Shown here piece after piece: positions 22,501 to 34,960 of a stretch of 64,000 bases of DNA. The position numbers were made by a program, and so were the translations under genes. Source of the DNA: Campylorhamphus procurvoides (lineage: Eukaryota; Chordata; Aves; Passeriformes; Dendrocolaptidae); the NCBI GenBank assembly GCA_013396655.1, contig WBMV01004231.1, forward strand, positions 1,054,001 to 1,118,000, given 5' to 3'. Numbering within the stretch: the first letter of the stretch is position 1; each line of letters starts with the position of its first letter. The notes under the pieces are model-generated. The model saw only the letters and a list, made by a program, of their open reading frames with translations. It did not search any database and was not told where the DNA came from.

Positions 22501-24429
22501 ATGGTGGAGCTGCAAAGACAAGTTCTCAGGGAAAGACTGCAGTATGTTTATCCTTATCACCTCTCACTGCAGTTCAGTGGTTATGCAGCACTGCAGAGGT
22601 GACACATCCTGCAGCCTGCTCAGGATGGACATTGGCTACATCCCAGCTGTGGGAAGATGTAGTTTACAGTCTTTGTTCCCCAGTCCTCGAGATTAAAGAC
22701 CTGTACGTACATTCTGCTCACCCACAGGTAATCAATGAGTGTTGAGGTTTTATTCTGATGTGCACAGAGAATATATTTGTACTATGGACCCAGAGACCCA
22801 GGCAGGTCGCAGAGTTGCCTCACAGTATAGTCACAGACCTGCTAAAGTCAGGTGACTGGCAACATGTTTCAGATATTCAAAATGCAGGTCAGGGACAGAG
22901 TCTCCAGTGACAGGTTTTCAGCAGCACATTTTACACTGACAATTGAAAGTTTCTCTGTGGTGTCACTTCTTACAAATATTTCTACAAAATTTTCGTGCAC
23001 CTTGGACACAAAGTAGAACTTTAAAGCAAAAAGAGGACTCTGCCTAAAAGAACTACTGGTTTGAGGACTCCAGTCCAAAATATTTAAAACTGGACTTAAA
23101 TCCTTGACCTTACATACTGCAAAGACTAGAAAATGAAATGGGAAAGCTTCACATTTCTTGCAGATTGGAATTCTTGTTTTTCAGTCAGCCCTACTGAACT
23201 TGCCCAGCTGGGTTCAGGTTTCCAAGAATCTCTGGAACCAACAGTTTCTCAATTCCTGTTTAAACTCTTATGACCCTACTCCCCGAAGCCTACAGTATCA
23301 GGCACATGCTCAAAAATACACTGCTTTTAAAAGACCAGGCATGGATGGTGAGACCCACCCAGCAAGAGAATGCCACAATCTAGTCCCAGGCCAGAGAATG
23401 CATGGCTGGCTCCCATCTAAGGGCTTCGTGTCTTGATTTCCTGTTCTTCATTTTCACATTTTATTTTCTCTCAACTTCCTGTCATCTGTTCTCAGCTTGC
23501 AAAAGACAGGATGCCATTTGCATTCACAAACTACAAGGAGCTGTTTACTGAACTGTAAAAGTTACATCGTTGGACATTATTTTGATGGTACCACCCCTGG
23601 GTTGACATCCAAAGTCCAAGTTCATTACACAAGATGCTGCTTGGCCCTCTCTTGCATTTGGTTTCCGTGCAGGAAAAGCTAGTCCATAGGCTAGAAATAT
23701 AGAATTTTATCAGACTATGAAAGGATGGCAAAATGAAGAAATTCAAAATACTCTAGATGGGAAAAGTTTTCAAATATGAAACATGTGTTATGTATTCAGT
23801 ATACACATTTCATCTTTATTTTTTTCAAACTTTAAGAACTGTGTTGCATTTACACTGTAACTATGCTCCACTTCCACAATTTTCACTCACATTAACCTTA
23901 CTATATGTAACCCAAAGGAAAAAACATATTAATATGTTCTATTGATTATCTACTTAATGCAGCTTTGTAACTAATCCCCACACCTCAGGCTCCAGATATG
24001 CTCTGGAAACAGCACTTTTACATAACGAGAAGGTTTTAAAAAATCAGGGAAAGCTTGCAGAAGACTTGTTAAATAACAATTTCCCATTTTTTTTCCCTGA
24101 ACTCTAAGAACTAGAAACTCTCTTTTATAAATAAGGATTGGCAACACTGCCACCAAACACCTTCACTGTGGTTTAACAAAAAGTAGATTTTACTTTAAAT
24201 GGAACATTCAATACTGACAAGAGTAAGAACCCAGCATTTTAAAATACCTCTTACAAATACGGGTTGTGCTTCAGTAGCTTGAAATGCCTTATTTGTATAA
24301 TTTCTCCCACTGGGTGAATACAATTTTAAAAGGAAATGAAGCATTATAATATAAACTACACACCACTCATATATACCTTGTGCTTTCATGTGGGCATTTT
24401 AAATATTATCAGCACCAAAAAAAAAAAAA
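19531..24429. other. quiet non-coding stretch
   Basis: Nearly 5 kb without a convincing exon, repeat copy or motif cluster. One undetermined base lies at 19653. Frames of up to 127 codons (21137-21520) have no domain. A 14-base A run lies at 24417-24430. Confidence 0.5.
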
Positions 24430-24660
24430 ATGGGAGCCAATGCTTTTTCAAAGGAAGATGACTTTTTTTGTTTTATTCTTTCTTGATCTTTTATTGTGAC
24501 TCTCCCTTTGATTGACAGGTGGCATTCTTGTCTTTATGGATGGAGAAGCAAAGCCCTTGATGGTTATCGACATAAGGAAATGTCATGTCTGACTATGTTT
24601 CAACAGGACCTTTTTCCCCCCTCATTTCTGATCCTTCCCCTCACTTAATTTAGTATATTT
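24430..24660. promoter_or_regulatory. candidate conserved non-coding element with PBX-MEIS/E-box composite
   Basis: The block carries the exact PBX-MEIS decamer TGATTGACAG at 24509-24518, overlapping a CAGGTG E-box at 24516-24521. The surroundings are non-repetitive and non-coding, with TTTATTGTGAC and GATGGTTATCGACATAAGG words. Overlap of a PBX-MEIS site with an E-box is known from muscle and hindbrain regulatory elements; that function is not shown here. Confidence 0.4.
24509..24518 (+). promoter_or_regulatory. PBX-MEIS/PREP composite site
   Basis: TGATTGACAG is an exact match to the known heterodimer site of PBX with MEIS or PREP. Two more TGATTGACA nonamers on the same strand occur at 30569 and 32770, while about half an occurrence on both strands would be expected by chance in 64 kb. 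Confidence 0.5.
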
Positions 24661-26529
24661 AATGCCAAGAAGTCTCTCGAATATGAATTTCTATTCCAAA
24701 CACTAATTGCAGTCAGAAACCCAAACCTGACATTTAATTGCCATTTGGCATTAGAAGTCACATTTGCAACAAGTGACCAAGTTCCCTTTTTCTTTGCTCG
24801 TATGCAACCAGAACACCCCTTGGCCTTAAACCTTCGAGCCAGTGGTGGAAATGTGCAACTGAGTGACCCGAGCAGCTCTGTAACCAGCACGTCATTGCAG
24901 ATTACACACTGGGTGTAATTCATTCAGAAACCAGAAGCAAGTGGGTGGAAGCACCAGAACAGCTCACTTTGCACTGGGCTGACACACGGTGTGAGTGCAA
25001 CATGAGGGCAATTCAGAGCGGTGCTCAGTGGCGTGGCACACAGTCCTTGCAAAAACAGGTACCACCTCCAGTTGGGTCCAAAATAACTCTGACGTTCCAT
25101 CAGCACAAGGCCTGACTCAGCATCAGGGCAGAGCGCAGGGACTGTGCACTCCCACAGAGCCTGGGTTCGGTTCTGGTGAACTCTAGAGTGCATTATACCA
25201 ATGACACTAACCAGCACATGCCATTAGTCCCTCTCTGTTCCTTCTGCCGCAGCATATCATTAACATGGACCATCCTCCCTGTCTGTCTTAAAATCACTGC
25301 TACCCTTGATGCTGTCCCCAGCAAGACTCACTTCTACTCCGTGCAACTCTCCTTGCTTAAAAAAAAACAACAGTGCTCCTCCATGCTATGCACAGGCTTC
25401 AGATCACCTCCAACCCTTGTTTCTCTCCCCCTCTTGCACCTTTCTCCTTGCTTTATTATTTCTGAAATTAATTCGTTCTCCTCCATCTCAAGCAGGGATG
25501 ATATCTTTTTATCTGCATTGTGAAGTGCCCAAGCAGCATAAAAATTGTATCTTTGGTGATGTCAAATAATAAATAATAACAATAGGGCAGACTGGGAATA
25601 CTTTGTCTGGGATAATGCATCATTGCTCTCTCTACCATGACCTTAATTCATCTGCATAAATTTCCACATGTTTTGTATGCATTAGGCTAACATTTTGACC
25701 ACGAACCACAGGGTGAAGAAATGTAACATAGGAGCTGGTTTTCTGCAGCCAAAATTAGGCATCTCTAATTGAAAAATAAAGAACAGGAAACCACTCCCCA
25801 GAACACATCTGTCCTTTCAAGTGGACCTATGTCCCATCCCAGGTGGGGAACCCAGAAGCCTGATTGTACTTCTTACTCCATGAATGCCTCGTGTCATGCA
25901 AGGGCACCAGTCCTTCACACCAGTCATCAGTAGCTGTGGCATCACTAAGGCATCTTGCAATATTTAGAACTCAGATTAATATTTCATTGGATCATCCCAA
26001 CTGGAGAGCAGATGCTGCAGGTGGTACCGACAGTACCTGTCAAAATTCCCAAGCACAACCAAACTTTCCTTCCCATCTTGTTGCCATTTATTTCCCGATT
26101 TTTAATCCAAATGATTTTAGGCATGCACAGGGCAAATGCTTCACCCAGAAGACTGAATAAAGAATACCCAAGTAATTATATTATTTTGGCATTCTCTGCC
26201 ATTGAATGCAATCTCATAAATGCAAAAAGAATATCTAAGAAGAGAAGAGTCTGACTGGCCTCTTCTTCACCATAGTAGGAGTACAGAAAGCAGTTCAGAG
26301 TCAGATCTACACAAACTAAGCCCAATCCGTCTGCAGTTATGAGTTTTGCTACAGATGCCAGAAGAATTCTCCAAGCAGCAGAACAAAGAGGGAGAGAGAC
26401 CTGAACCAGTTCTGAAGCAATTACATTACCTCAATTGAAGGAGTATTTGGGAAGACAATCACATGTGGGACGCATGAGCATTCCTATTTCTTCTAGTTAA
26501 GTACTTCTGCTTTTCCCTCATCTTGTCAC
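24661..26529. other. non-coding stretch with a weak element near 25.6-25.7 kb
   Basis: No gene is seen. Sequence at 25600-25735 (CTTAATTCATCTGCATAAAT, then AACCACAGGG at 25704-25713, a RUNX-type word) has the texture of a regulatory element, but the evidence is slight. Frames of up to 115 codons have no domain. Confidence 0.4.
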
Positions 26530-27790
26530 TGAATGCATTTCTACTCCTTTATAGCCAGCCAAGCTATAAAATTCAGCATGAGCTTGAAGTATACTACATG
26601 CTAATTTTGTATCGCCCTAATAATGCTCAGATTTACTGGGATCCATTCTCTCACTGATGCATATTTGTAAGTACTATTAACGTTAATGGGAGTTACCAAC
26701 TAATTAGAAAGGAGAACAAAATCTAGGCTATAGGATGCAAATTAGAGTAGTGGCTGTGTTACTTATCTTCCCACTGAGGAATCACAGAGTAGAGTAAAAT
26801 CAAGGAGAGTGACTCTAAATTCTGTTGACTATTTACCTTACATTTTGCACCCAAGAATCCACAACAAAACAAAATACTAGAAGGGAAATAGCTAACCAGG
26901 TTATTAAAGTCTATTGCACAATCACAAAAATGTCCGGGTTAGTTCTCAAACAGAGAAATATTTGAGAAGTTCTAATCTGTCTCACTTAAACACACTCAGT
27001 AGAGAACTGTTGCAAGGTGTAGTTAACAATTAATATTTTTAACAAGCTGGTCAAGAGAGTGTAGCTCAGTGAGTCTGAGTATTAAAAGGGCATTGTTAGC
27101 ACACTGCTTGGCTTTTATGAGGTGAAACAATCCAAACCTACTTCAGTGCATGGAGAGGTTTGGAGAGGTTTTATTTTCATCCTTAAAGTCCAGGGTGGCT
27201 TTGGCATAATAAAGGTCATATCTCCTAATCATGGTAATGTTCACACACAGCAATATGAGCTCATTGCAGAGAGCTCCAGCACTCAGAAATCCCCGGTTAG
27301 AAGGTGTCACCGATTAAACTATCGCATTTCAAAGGCTTCCATACAGTAAATAGGAAAGAAAAGAAGAAAAGGAACCGTGGCCTTTTGTTATTCAAAAAGC
27401 CATGGAGAGCGATAATTAACCCATTTTTGTTGAGAAATCATTTGGACAAAAGTCAAGGGATTGCCACCCTGTCAATTGTTAAGTCTAGATAAGGACATTA
27501 TATTCCACTGTACAAAGAGTGACTGAAGATAGTGAATAGAAAGTAGGCCACTACTATGACTTTCCCTAGTCCATCGAAAAAGAGGTCTATTTTTTTCCAC
27601 AAAAGAGGTAATATAGTAAAAAAATTTCTCCCTACGTTAAAAACATAACTACAGTGCTTGTTTTTGCATTTTGTTAAATATTCAAAGGTACCATGCAATT
27701 AGCATGTCATTAATGAATAATTAATTACTGCTAAAACAGGCTTCAGATTTTTTTTGCAACTAAATTATTTAAAGAGCAAATATAACAATG
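26530..27790. promoter_or_regulatory. cluster of candidate conserved non-coding elements
   Basis: The three densest parts are 26530-26720 (TGCTAATTTTGTATCGCCC), 27010-27480 (ATAATAAAGGTCATATC, GAGCGATAATTAACCC and CTGTCAATTGTTAAG) and 27660-27790 (GCAATTAGCATG and AATAATTAATTACTGC). All frames are interrupted. At 26675-26700 ATTAACGTTAATGGGAGTTA may instead be a piece of the old repeat seen at 19469. The cluster ends at an assembly gap. Confidence 0.35.
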
Positions 27791-27793
27791 GAA

Positions 27794-27802
27794 NNNNNNN
27801 NN
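27794..27802. other. assembly gap (9 N)
   Basis: Nine consecutive undetermined bases lie directly at the edge of the candidate element cluster. Confidence 0.99.
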
Positions 27803-30719
27803 TCATCAGTGCATTGGTTTGTAGATGAATAGAGGATTATATTTTGGAACATGGAACTCTGTCCTCATCCCCTCAAAGGAATCCGATGAAAAGAAGTGAT
27901 GTGGTCCCTGCTAGAAACATGTAAGAAAGTATCCAAGATGTGTTTCAGAACACAAGATTTGTACATTTCTAGAAGAAAGAAAAATAAAAGAAAACCAACC
28001 AAACAAAACCCCCCAAAATACTGAAAACTAGTCCTGTCCTACCAGCACTTCACAGCAGGACCCTAAGACTGAGCAAGTGCTGTGTATTTTTGTTGATCAT
28101 TTGTCACCAGCTCTAATGACACTGTATTATTAAAATCTACCCCACTATACAGCCAAGAGTTAAAGAGAAAGTAATTTGTTGCCACTTGCAGATATACATC
28201 ACTAGTAAGACGTTAGTTTATATTTATAAGCTGCACATCTGTGAATCAGTTGGCCTCCCCATCTGTTAACTGCACCAGTAAACAGTAAGTCTGTGCGCTG
28301 CATATCCCTGCATCCATCACAAATTCTTTCTTTAATTGTATGTTTATGCAACAAACCTCCACTTAAGTGTATTTGAGAATGTTTTGAACAGTGATAATTA
28401 GTTTTTATGACTCAATACTACTCTTCCTAACACTGATTCAACACTATTATTTTAAATAGAGACAGCACTTTTCTCTGACAGTTTCAAAGCAGGTTTTCTC
28501 CATGGAGCAGAATTTGTCCCTACAAAGATACTCCAGCAAAACAAATTTCCTCCCAGTGTTCCCAAGTTACCATTACAGTATGCAAATGTGATTCTTCATC
28601 TTTTCATAAACTTTTCTTTTAGAAGTTGGTCGCTGAGATAAAATATATTAAGAGCTATCAGCCCACCACAAAAAGTTGTGAGAGAGCTTGGTTTGCTCTG
28701 GTCTGGATAACAGGGCTAGAATTGCATTTTTGGACACATTCAGCAAGGTACAGTACCATTATGACACCTCATGAGTCAGGGACACTACTCACCTGTTTAA
28801 ACTTAAGATACCTGCTTACATATATTGAGTCTAAGTGCTGTTTCATTTCCAAGCAGATTTATGCTTGGGTACTTAATTTCTGTAAACAAAAAGCTAATGG
28901 AGGAGAAGAAAAAAATGAGCCATAAAGTTATACCTCTTACTGTATCTCATTTTACTCAGGAAATATTGCATGCACCTTTTTGCATAATAGGGGATTTTCA
29001 GTGTTTTTCTTGTAATGGCTTACAGTGAAGTTGTGTACAATATGATGTTCAACTTCATAAAGCGTTTAGTTACAGCATTGAGTTTGTTTGAGGAACTGAA
29101 AGCACACTTATCTATGTATCATTGTGCTGATGCAAATGGCAAAATTTTCCACATGATTAAACATCATTTTCTCAGGGTATTCTGTGTCCAACTGCCTGCT
29201 ACTCAGTAAATGTTTAGATCAATGCATGGTTGATCCCAAGTCTTGCAAGTCTAAAATCCTTCCATATCTAAATAAACACATAGGTTTACTCAAGGCCAAA
29301 AAATAGGACTCTGGCAGAATCTGGAAAGAATCAGCTGGGTTAAAAAAATGCTAATTTTTATAAAAACACACATATGCTTGTGATAATACTATGAACAACA
29401 GGTTGTGTTTCTGTGCATCTCTTTATTTACTCCTTAGCAGCAAAGGGTTTCACTTAGAGACACTCCTGGAGCAAAAAGCGCCCACCAGTGAATGGTGGAA
29501 CTCTGCAGAAAGCGCCATTGACTGACAGCAGTGACGCCCACTGGCACCGCCGGCCCCAGTAGCTGCCAGAAGCTCCCCTGTAGTTGGTCCTCAGCCACCA
29601 AGCTGCTCACAAGTCCAGCATCTGTTCTTTGCTTAACATGACTGGGAGCCGTATGGACACAGTCCTCCTCCCTCATTCCTAGGGGCAGATGCCAGCGTGG
29701 TCTTATGTCACTTCCAAGAGAAAAAGCCCTGACCTACACAGTGGCCATCAGACAAACCAGGATCTTCAAGAATAGCAGGCTTGGCAAACCATGATAATAA
29801 TTTTTAGAGTATATGGCAGCCCAAAGAGAAATTTTCCTCATAAGTATTGTTGTGATTTTGTATGGAGAAAGTCAGATCGAAATAAACTCATTGAGGTTAT
29901 GCAAAAGTAAAGAGTGCAAAAAGAAGGAATCACAGTGTTTCCCTCTCCTAAATCCTTTGCTCCCAAACCCACCAGCCCCACACACCAAGAGTTAAGCTTG
30001 GCAGGTAACTGGAGCTCAGTGCTAAAAGTCACGCAGTCCCCAGCTTCTCTATGAAACTGATGACAAGGGCATCAAATTGATGCTTCTGCCAGAACTGGCC
30101 AGAGTACAAAATCTCATTCCTGAGCAGATGTCAGGTAGGGCGAACATTCAATCTCCACAAGGCTTGGACAAAAATGTAGGACAGCAGCACAGAGGTGAAA
30201 GAGGTTTGGTGAAAAGAACAGACCCCAAGTCTGCAGCCAAAATATTTCAAAGCAGCTTCTGCCGAGGAGACATAATCAACAATTCCAGTGAGAAAGAATG
30301 TCAGCTTCGGCACACACAAAAATCCTTCCACTAACATCTCCCAAATGGAAAAGATATTATAAACAACATTCACCTCACTCTCCTCCCTCCCTGTCACAGA
30401 AATGACCATGATTCTTTACTACATACCTTCAAGAACAGTCCTTTGCAGATGAAAAGAAACAAAATCTAACCTTAAGAGGTACATTCAGAGACCCCCTTTA
30501 TGCCACCACTCTGTGTTATGGAAAAATGAAGGTAAAAATCTGTTGAAAAACATTTCCCTGCTGTATTGTGATTGACATCTGACAGTGCTCAGTGGTGTCC
30601 TAACTTGGATGAATTTAAATGACAAGCTTTCCTTTATAAGTAACAGAGCTTCTTTTACAATAGAACAGCACGATTACTTCATGGAAAGGGAAAAAAGGAA
30701 GAATCAAAGTTTTTCTTCA
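27803..30719. other. non-coding stretch with one weak minus-strand exon-like segment
   Basis: No convincing gene. A splice-flanked segment on the minus strand at 28793-28879 is listed separately. TGATTGACATCTGACAG at 30569-30585 combines a PBX-MEIS-like nonamer with a MEIS TGACAG core. An A/C-rich run lies near 27980-28015. Confidence 0.45.
28793..28879 (-). ncRNA. low-confidence candidate non-coding RNA exon
   Basis: On the minus strand a strong acceptor (CTTTTTGTTTACAG) and a strong donor (AACAG then GTGAGTAG) flank 87 bases. Stops occur in all three frames within it, so it cannot be an internal coding exon. If real it would belong to a long non-coding RNA or an untranslated region. No promoter or partner exon was found, and chance is quite possible. 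Confidence 0.15.
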
Positions 30720-31030
30720 AATCCCTGGGGGCACCCCTGACCTGTCACCAGGCTACGACCTTCCCTCGTTAATCTATGCAAATCGGATGACTCTAATTTG
30801 TGGCACCGATTGCTTTGCCACACCTTTAAATTCAGAGATCAGCTATGGGATGATGGCTACATCATACGGAGTTCAGATCACCTTCATGTTGCCAACATTT
30901 TTAATGCCACGACAGATGACTTCCCCACCATTCTGGGACAAGGCAGTCCACACAGCCCTCCAGACTACTTTTTGATTAACATCGAGACAAAAGCCAGTGG
31001 TGTTTTGCCTCCTCGTTTGTGATTAGCTGC
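30720..31030. promoter_or_regulatory. candidate conserved element with unusually open frames
   Basis: The block starts with CTATGCAAATCGG, which includes an ATGCAAAT octamer, and contains GATTAACATCGAG and GTGATTAGCTGC words. Two overlapping plus-strand frames are open. One follows an acceptor-like CACCAG at 30745-30750 and runs about 90 codons to a TGA at 31018-31020. First-position G is only slightly favoured in it, and no domain is recognised. A conserved non-coding element is my first reading and a terminal coding exon the second. Confidence 0.35.
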
Positions 31031-32980
31031 ATTGCTGCTGTAAGCATTCCTAAGCTAGAACCCCTGGGAAGAGTATCAGATCCCAGGTCAAGGCACAGAC
31101 TGCCAATATCACGGCTTTGCTAACAGTCACCCAATCGCTTTTATGGACATGAAAAAAAAAAAAAAGGAAAAAAAAAAAAGGTATTCACTGTAATAAGCAC
31201 CGGTTCCAACTGAGAGATATTATGTCAAACTCTAAGGCCTGTTTCAAAACTTTCTCCATTCACGTAACTTAATACACTTTGTAAGCCAAAAAGGGCAATA
31301 TCACAGAAGATGCTCTATGTTCACCTTCCACGTCACACAAAGGCCACGGAAGCTATTTAGTCTGGGCTCAGTGCAGTATGGGGGTTAAACTTTTTGCTTT
31401 AAATTAGGTCCTTGTCAAGGATACACTATTTTTCATTTAACCCTAACCTATTTTATCCCTAGTTTTATCCCTTTTCTCCAGTGAGACTTTTTCTCCATAG
31501 TGCTGAAAAAGTGGAGATCTTAATTTATACTGAAAAATATGTTATTTCTATTATCCATGTACACATCTATCTGTTCAGAAAGTCACCAGAGAATAAACCT
31601 AAAACCCATTTTTCTGAAAACCAAAGAACACATGGGAGTATAATTAATAATAAAACATTCCAAGAATTTAATACATGCCCTATGTAATCCATCCATTTAG
31701 TGCATCTAACAATATACTCTGGGCAATAAACTTATTTGCTCGTGCCTTGCAATTCTGACGACACTCAAACCTGTTAACCATCTTTTCAAACAAACACTGA
31801 AGGTTGCCAGTTGTGACAGATTTGGACCAATGTTGATGGTAACATGGGAGTTAGTTAAAGTGATTTGATAAGCTTGTAGCAGCTTGAGGGGCGGCGTCAT
31901 TCCAAATATGTAAACAACATTGTCAACAACATAGTCCATCAACAAATGCAACCTCTCACACAATCATTATTAAAATAAAAAAATAATAATAATGCTGAAA
32001 ATCAGAAAGGAAGGCAAGCAGACATGAGGAAAAAAAAGAAAAAAAGTTTCTTTGTCTGTAGCCACAAATCAATGACATATAGCATCAGGGTTCACTGAAA
32101 CACTGACAAATGTGTCAGGAACACTTGTTTTTAGCATTACTGTATTCTTTACAACTATTAGGAAGCAAGTACAAGGTTATTATATGCACAAAGGCTAAAC
32201 ATACAGTGACATACTTCACAAGCTCACTCATGCTTTATATCAGAGCTTTCACTTTCTATAGAAGTGGATTATCCCATTTTCTCATGCTGATCCAAGTGAT
32301 CTCATTACTTACAGAAGAATCCTGGCATACAAGGATCACTTTGCTAACCATCATAACATCCCAGCAGACTATTTCTAAAGAAAAACTCTCATATTTTTCT
32401 TCTAATGGCTCTTCTATTGGAAGAAAAAAAAAATTAAAACCTGAAAATAGTTTCCGCGGGGATTTCAGCCTTCACCACTGGGGAGGCCAAATGCAATTAT
32501 GGAGCCAATACTTTTTAACTGCTCCCACTCTGATGGCCAATAAGCAGTTTGGTATTCCCCCGTCTCCATCCCCTAAGTAAATTGCTATATATATACCCAC
32601 TGGCCAGCTGCCAGAGCCTTTGGAGGCTCTGCACCACAAGCATGCTCAGTGACTCCTGGCCATCTGGTTAGCTGGCTGCATCCCTCCACGACCTGTATCC
32701 TCGGGCAGAACCAGCCTCTGGAGTATCTGGGTATGGGCAAGGACCATTTTAGGGATAGTCTGCCTGTGTTGATTGACAAGTGACCCATTCCTTTGCTCTG
32801 TCCTCAAGAGCTTTTGCCAGAAAGTGCATCCCAAAGGTCTTTCAGCATCTCATAATATGCAGAAGCCCTTTCCATAAGGTAGGAATTGCCATACCAGACC
32901 TCAAGAACAAACCTGCAAATTAGTGGGGGAAAATGCTTTAAAATAAACAACAGCTTTCAAAACAAACCCTAAAAGCATCC
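31031..32980. other. non-coding stretch with poly-A runs
   Basis: Two A runs joined by GG lie at 31151-31180. Other A-rich patches lie at 31971-32045. TGATTGACAAGTGA at 32770-32783 is a PBX-MEIS-like nonamer joined to an NK-type CAAGTG word. A 156-codon frame at 32110-32580 has no domain. No gene is seen. Confidence 0.5.
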
Positions 32981-33025
32981 AGGCCTCTATCCAACAAAAC
33001 ACTTAAGTGCTCATGTAGTTCTAGA
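32981..33025 (+). repeat. old CR1/L3-like interspersed repeat fragment
   Basis: GGCCTCTATCCAACAAAACA followed by CTTAAGTGCTCATGTAG matches the common sauropsid repeat word ATCCAACAAAGCACTTAAGCATGTG. It is related to the fragments at 4359-4402 and 47830-47945. Confidence 0.45.
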
Positions 33026-33059
33026 GTAGGAAGGCAGCTCACCAAATATGCAGATGCTT

Positions 33060-33150
33060 GATAGCCAGATTCACTTTCCACAGCTCTGCCACAGGCTCAT
33101 CTATAACCTCGTACAAGTGATTTGAGCCCTGCCCTGCCACGCTTCATTTG
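33060..33150 (+). repeat. probable MIR-type SINE remnant
   Basis: CAGCTCTGCCACAGGCTCATC, then TAACCTCGTACAAGTGATTTGAGCCCTGCC, follows the order of MIR words on the plus strand (GGCTCTGCCACTTACTAGCTGTGTGACCTTGGGCAAGTTACTTAACC). The copy is diverged, and its ends are approximate. Confidence 0.4.
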
Positions 33151-34599
33151 CTCCAGCCATAGAGCTGGAGTCCTGAGTTCCATCACTGTGAATACTGTCC
33201 TATATACTGGATGTTTACCCAGTGACCAGATACCGGGGTGATGAATTACACAGAGATGCTTATACATTTAACTACACATATCCAGATTCTTCCTCAACCC
33301 CCATATACAGTTTCATTGAAATTTCCCCTCTGAGTAAAGGTTTGCTGGACCTTTAGCAGGACATTGAATGTTATAAGTGAAATTGGCAGGGGAAAAAGAA
33401 TTCCATCTTGCTTTCGCTAATGGGCAACCCTAAAAGTCTGTCAATGTTTAGGATGTTATGATGTGGTTCAAAGATAATTTCAGGGAAATTAGTTCTTCAA
33501 TTCAAGGACCTTTTCACTAAGGAAACAGATCATACTGGTTTGCCTCCCTGTTTCAGATGCCTAAGAAGTCCTTATTCTATATTCACATGTTAGAGGGAGA
33601 ATGAGTCTGAGATTTAAGAAATAGTGACTCAGAAAAAATTTCCAAAGGACTGGCTGCAATGTTAATTGATACCAGAGTGGAAGATCTAGTGGATATGGAA
33701 CTGCCCAGAAATTTAGCAGACACGAGATGTAGAAAAGGATCCCAGCTTAAATACAGAATTCTTTGGAGGATTGGTTTAATCTCTCCCGCAAAATATCAAT
33801 AAAATAGCACATCACTACTTCAGAGGGGAAATAATCCATTACAGTATCTCAGGTAGATTTGAAATAACAGATGTTTCATCCATGATACTCTTACTTTTTC
33901 TTTTCAAGACTTGCAGCCTATCCAAACTCCATTGATTCCTAAATCTCTGCCCAAACTGGTGTTAAAATCACCTTAACAGTGCAGCTATAGGATAAAGACA
34001 TCTGCTAATTCAGAAAAGGCATATCGACTGCCACTGCCCTGAGAGACTGATGACCCTGAACAGGATGATACATTGGCCAAGGATGGTTTGGGAGAAGCAA
34101 AGCTCCAAAGTTGCCTTTGACAGTCTGTAGCTAAAGCAACTTCCCAACAACAACCATGGGGAGACAGAAACATGCAGGAAAAGCCACCCATGCCATAGAG
34201 CAATACTGCCTAACAGTTGAAAAGAGACAAAATTTACCATCACAGACTGGAGCAGCAATGCCTATTTCTTGTAATGAAATGATTAGTTCCACTTCCAAGC
34301 TAAGAGCGGAGCCAAAGCGCTCACATGGGCATGCAATTCCAGAGAGCAACCTAAGAGGCCCTGTGCAGAGACCACTGTGCTTCTGCCCCCAGCACCAAGC
34401 CCTCTGTGAGTGCAGATGAAGGGCTGCATTTTGCAGAAAGCACAGTTAGAAACCATTGCTGGTTCTTGAGGAGCTGCTGCAATCTGCACATTGAAAAGGG
34501 TTTCAATTCAAACAGTAGTGATTAATTGATGGGAAGCTGTGTTGCTGCCCCTCCCATGGCATCTGAGCAGATCTTACCTCTGAAATAACAAGGGGTTAA
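33151..34599. other. non-coding stretch, nothing recognised
   Basis: Several overlapping short frames between 33985 and 34489 are in different registers on both strands and show no domain. No clear repeat or motif cluster was seen. Confidence 0.5.
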
Positions 34600-34960
34600 G
34601 ATTTGCCATGAACATACCACCTATGTTTTTAAGGTTATAAAAATGGGATGCTTACACTTTTCCTAACCCCTCACCAGTGACCAGACCCATATGTAAATTT
34701 CACACAGTAGTATTTAGTAGCATAATTAATCCCTACTTTATGTTATGAGTAATATTTCCTATTCCCGACCCTGCAACGTCCTTTAAGAAGATCCATGTTC
34801 CAATTAGACTAGCCCATCGGCACTCTTTTAATGAGCAGATTAATCATTCAGATGGGTACAATGGTGTCATCACAGGTTTTAAATATGATAATCTACATCC
34901 TAATGGTGCTGCAAAAGCCTTGGCTCACAGCTAAAAAAGGTAGGCAAAAATTGGTGATAC
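34600..34960. promoter_or_regulatory. candidate conserved non-coding element
   Basis: Non-repetitive block with AGCATAATTAATCCC, CCAATTAGACTAGCCC and GCAGATTAATCATTCAG, which hold homeodomain and GATTA/TAATC (OTX-type) words. Frames are interrupted. Evidence is textural only. Confidence 0.3.
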
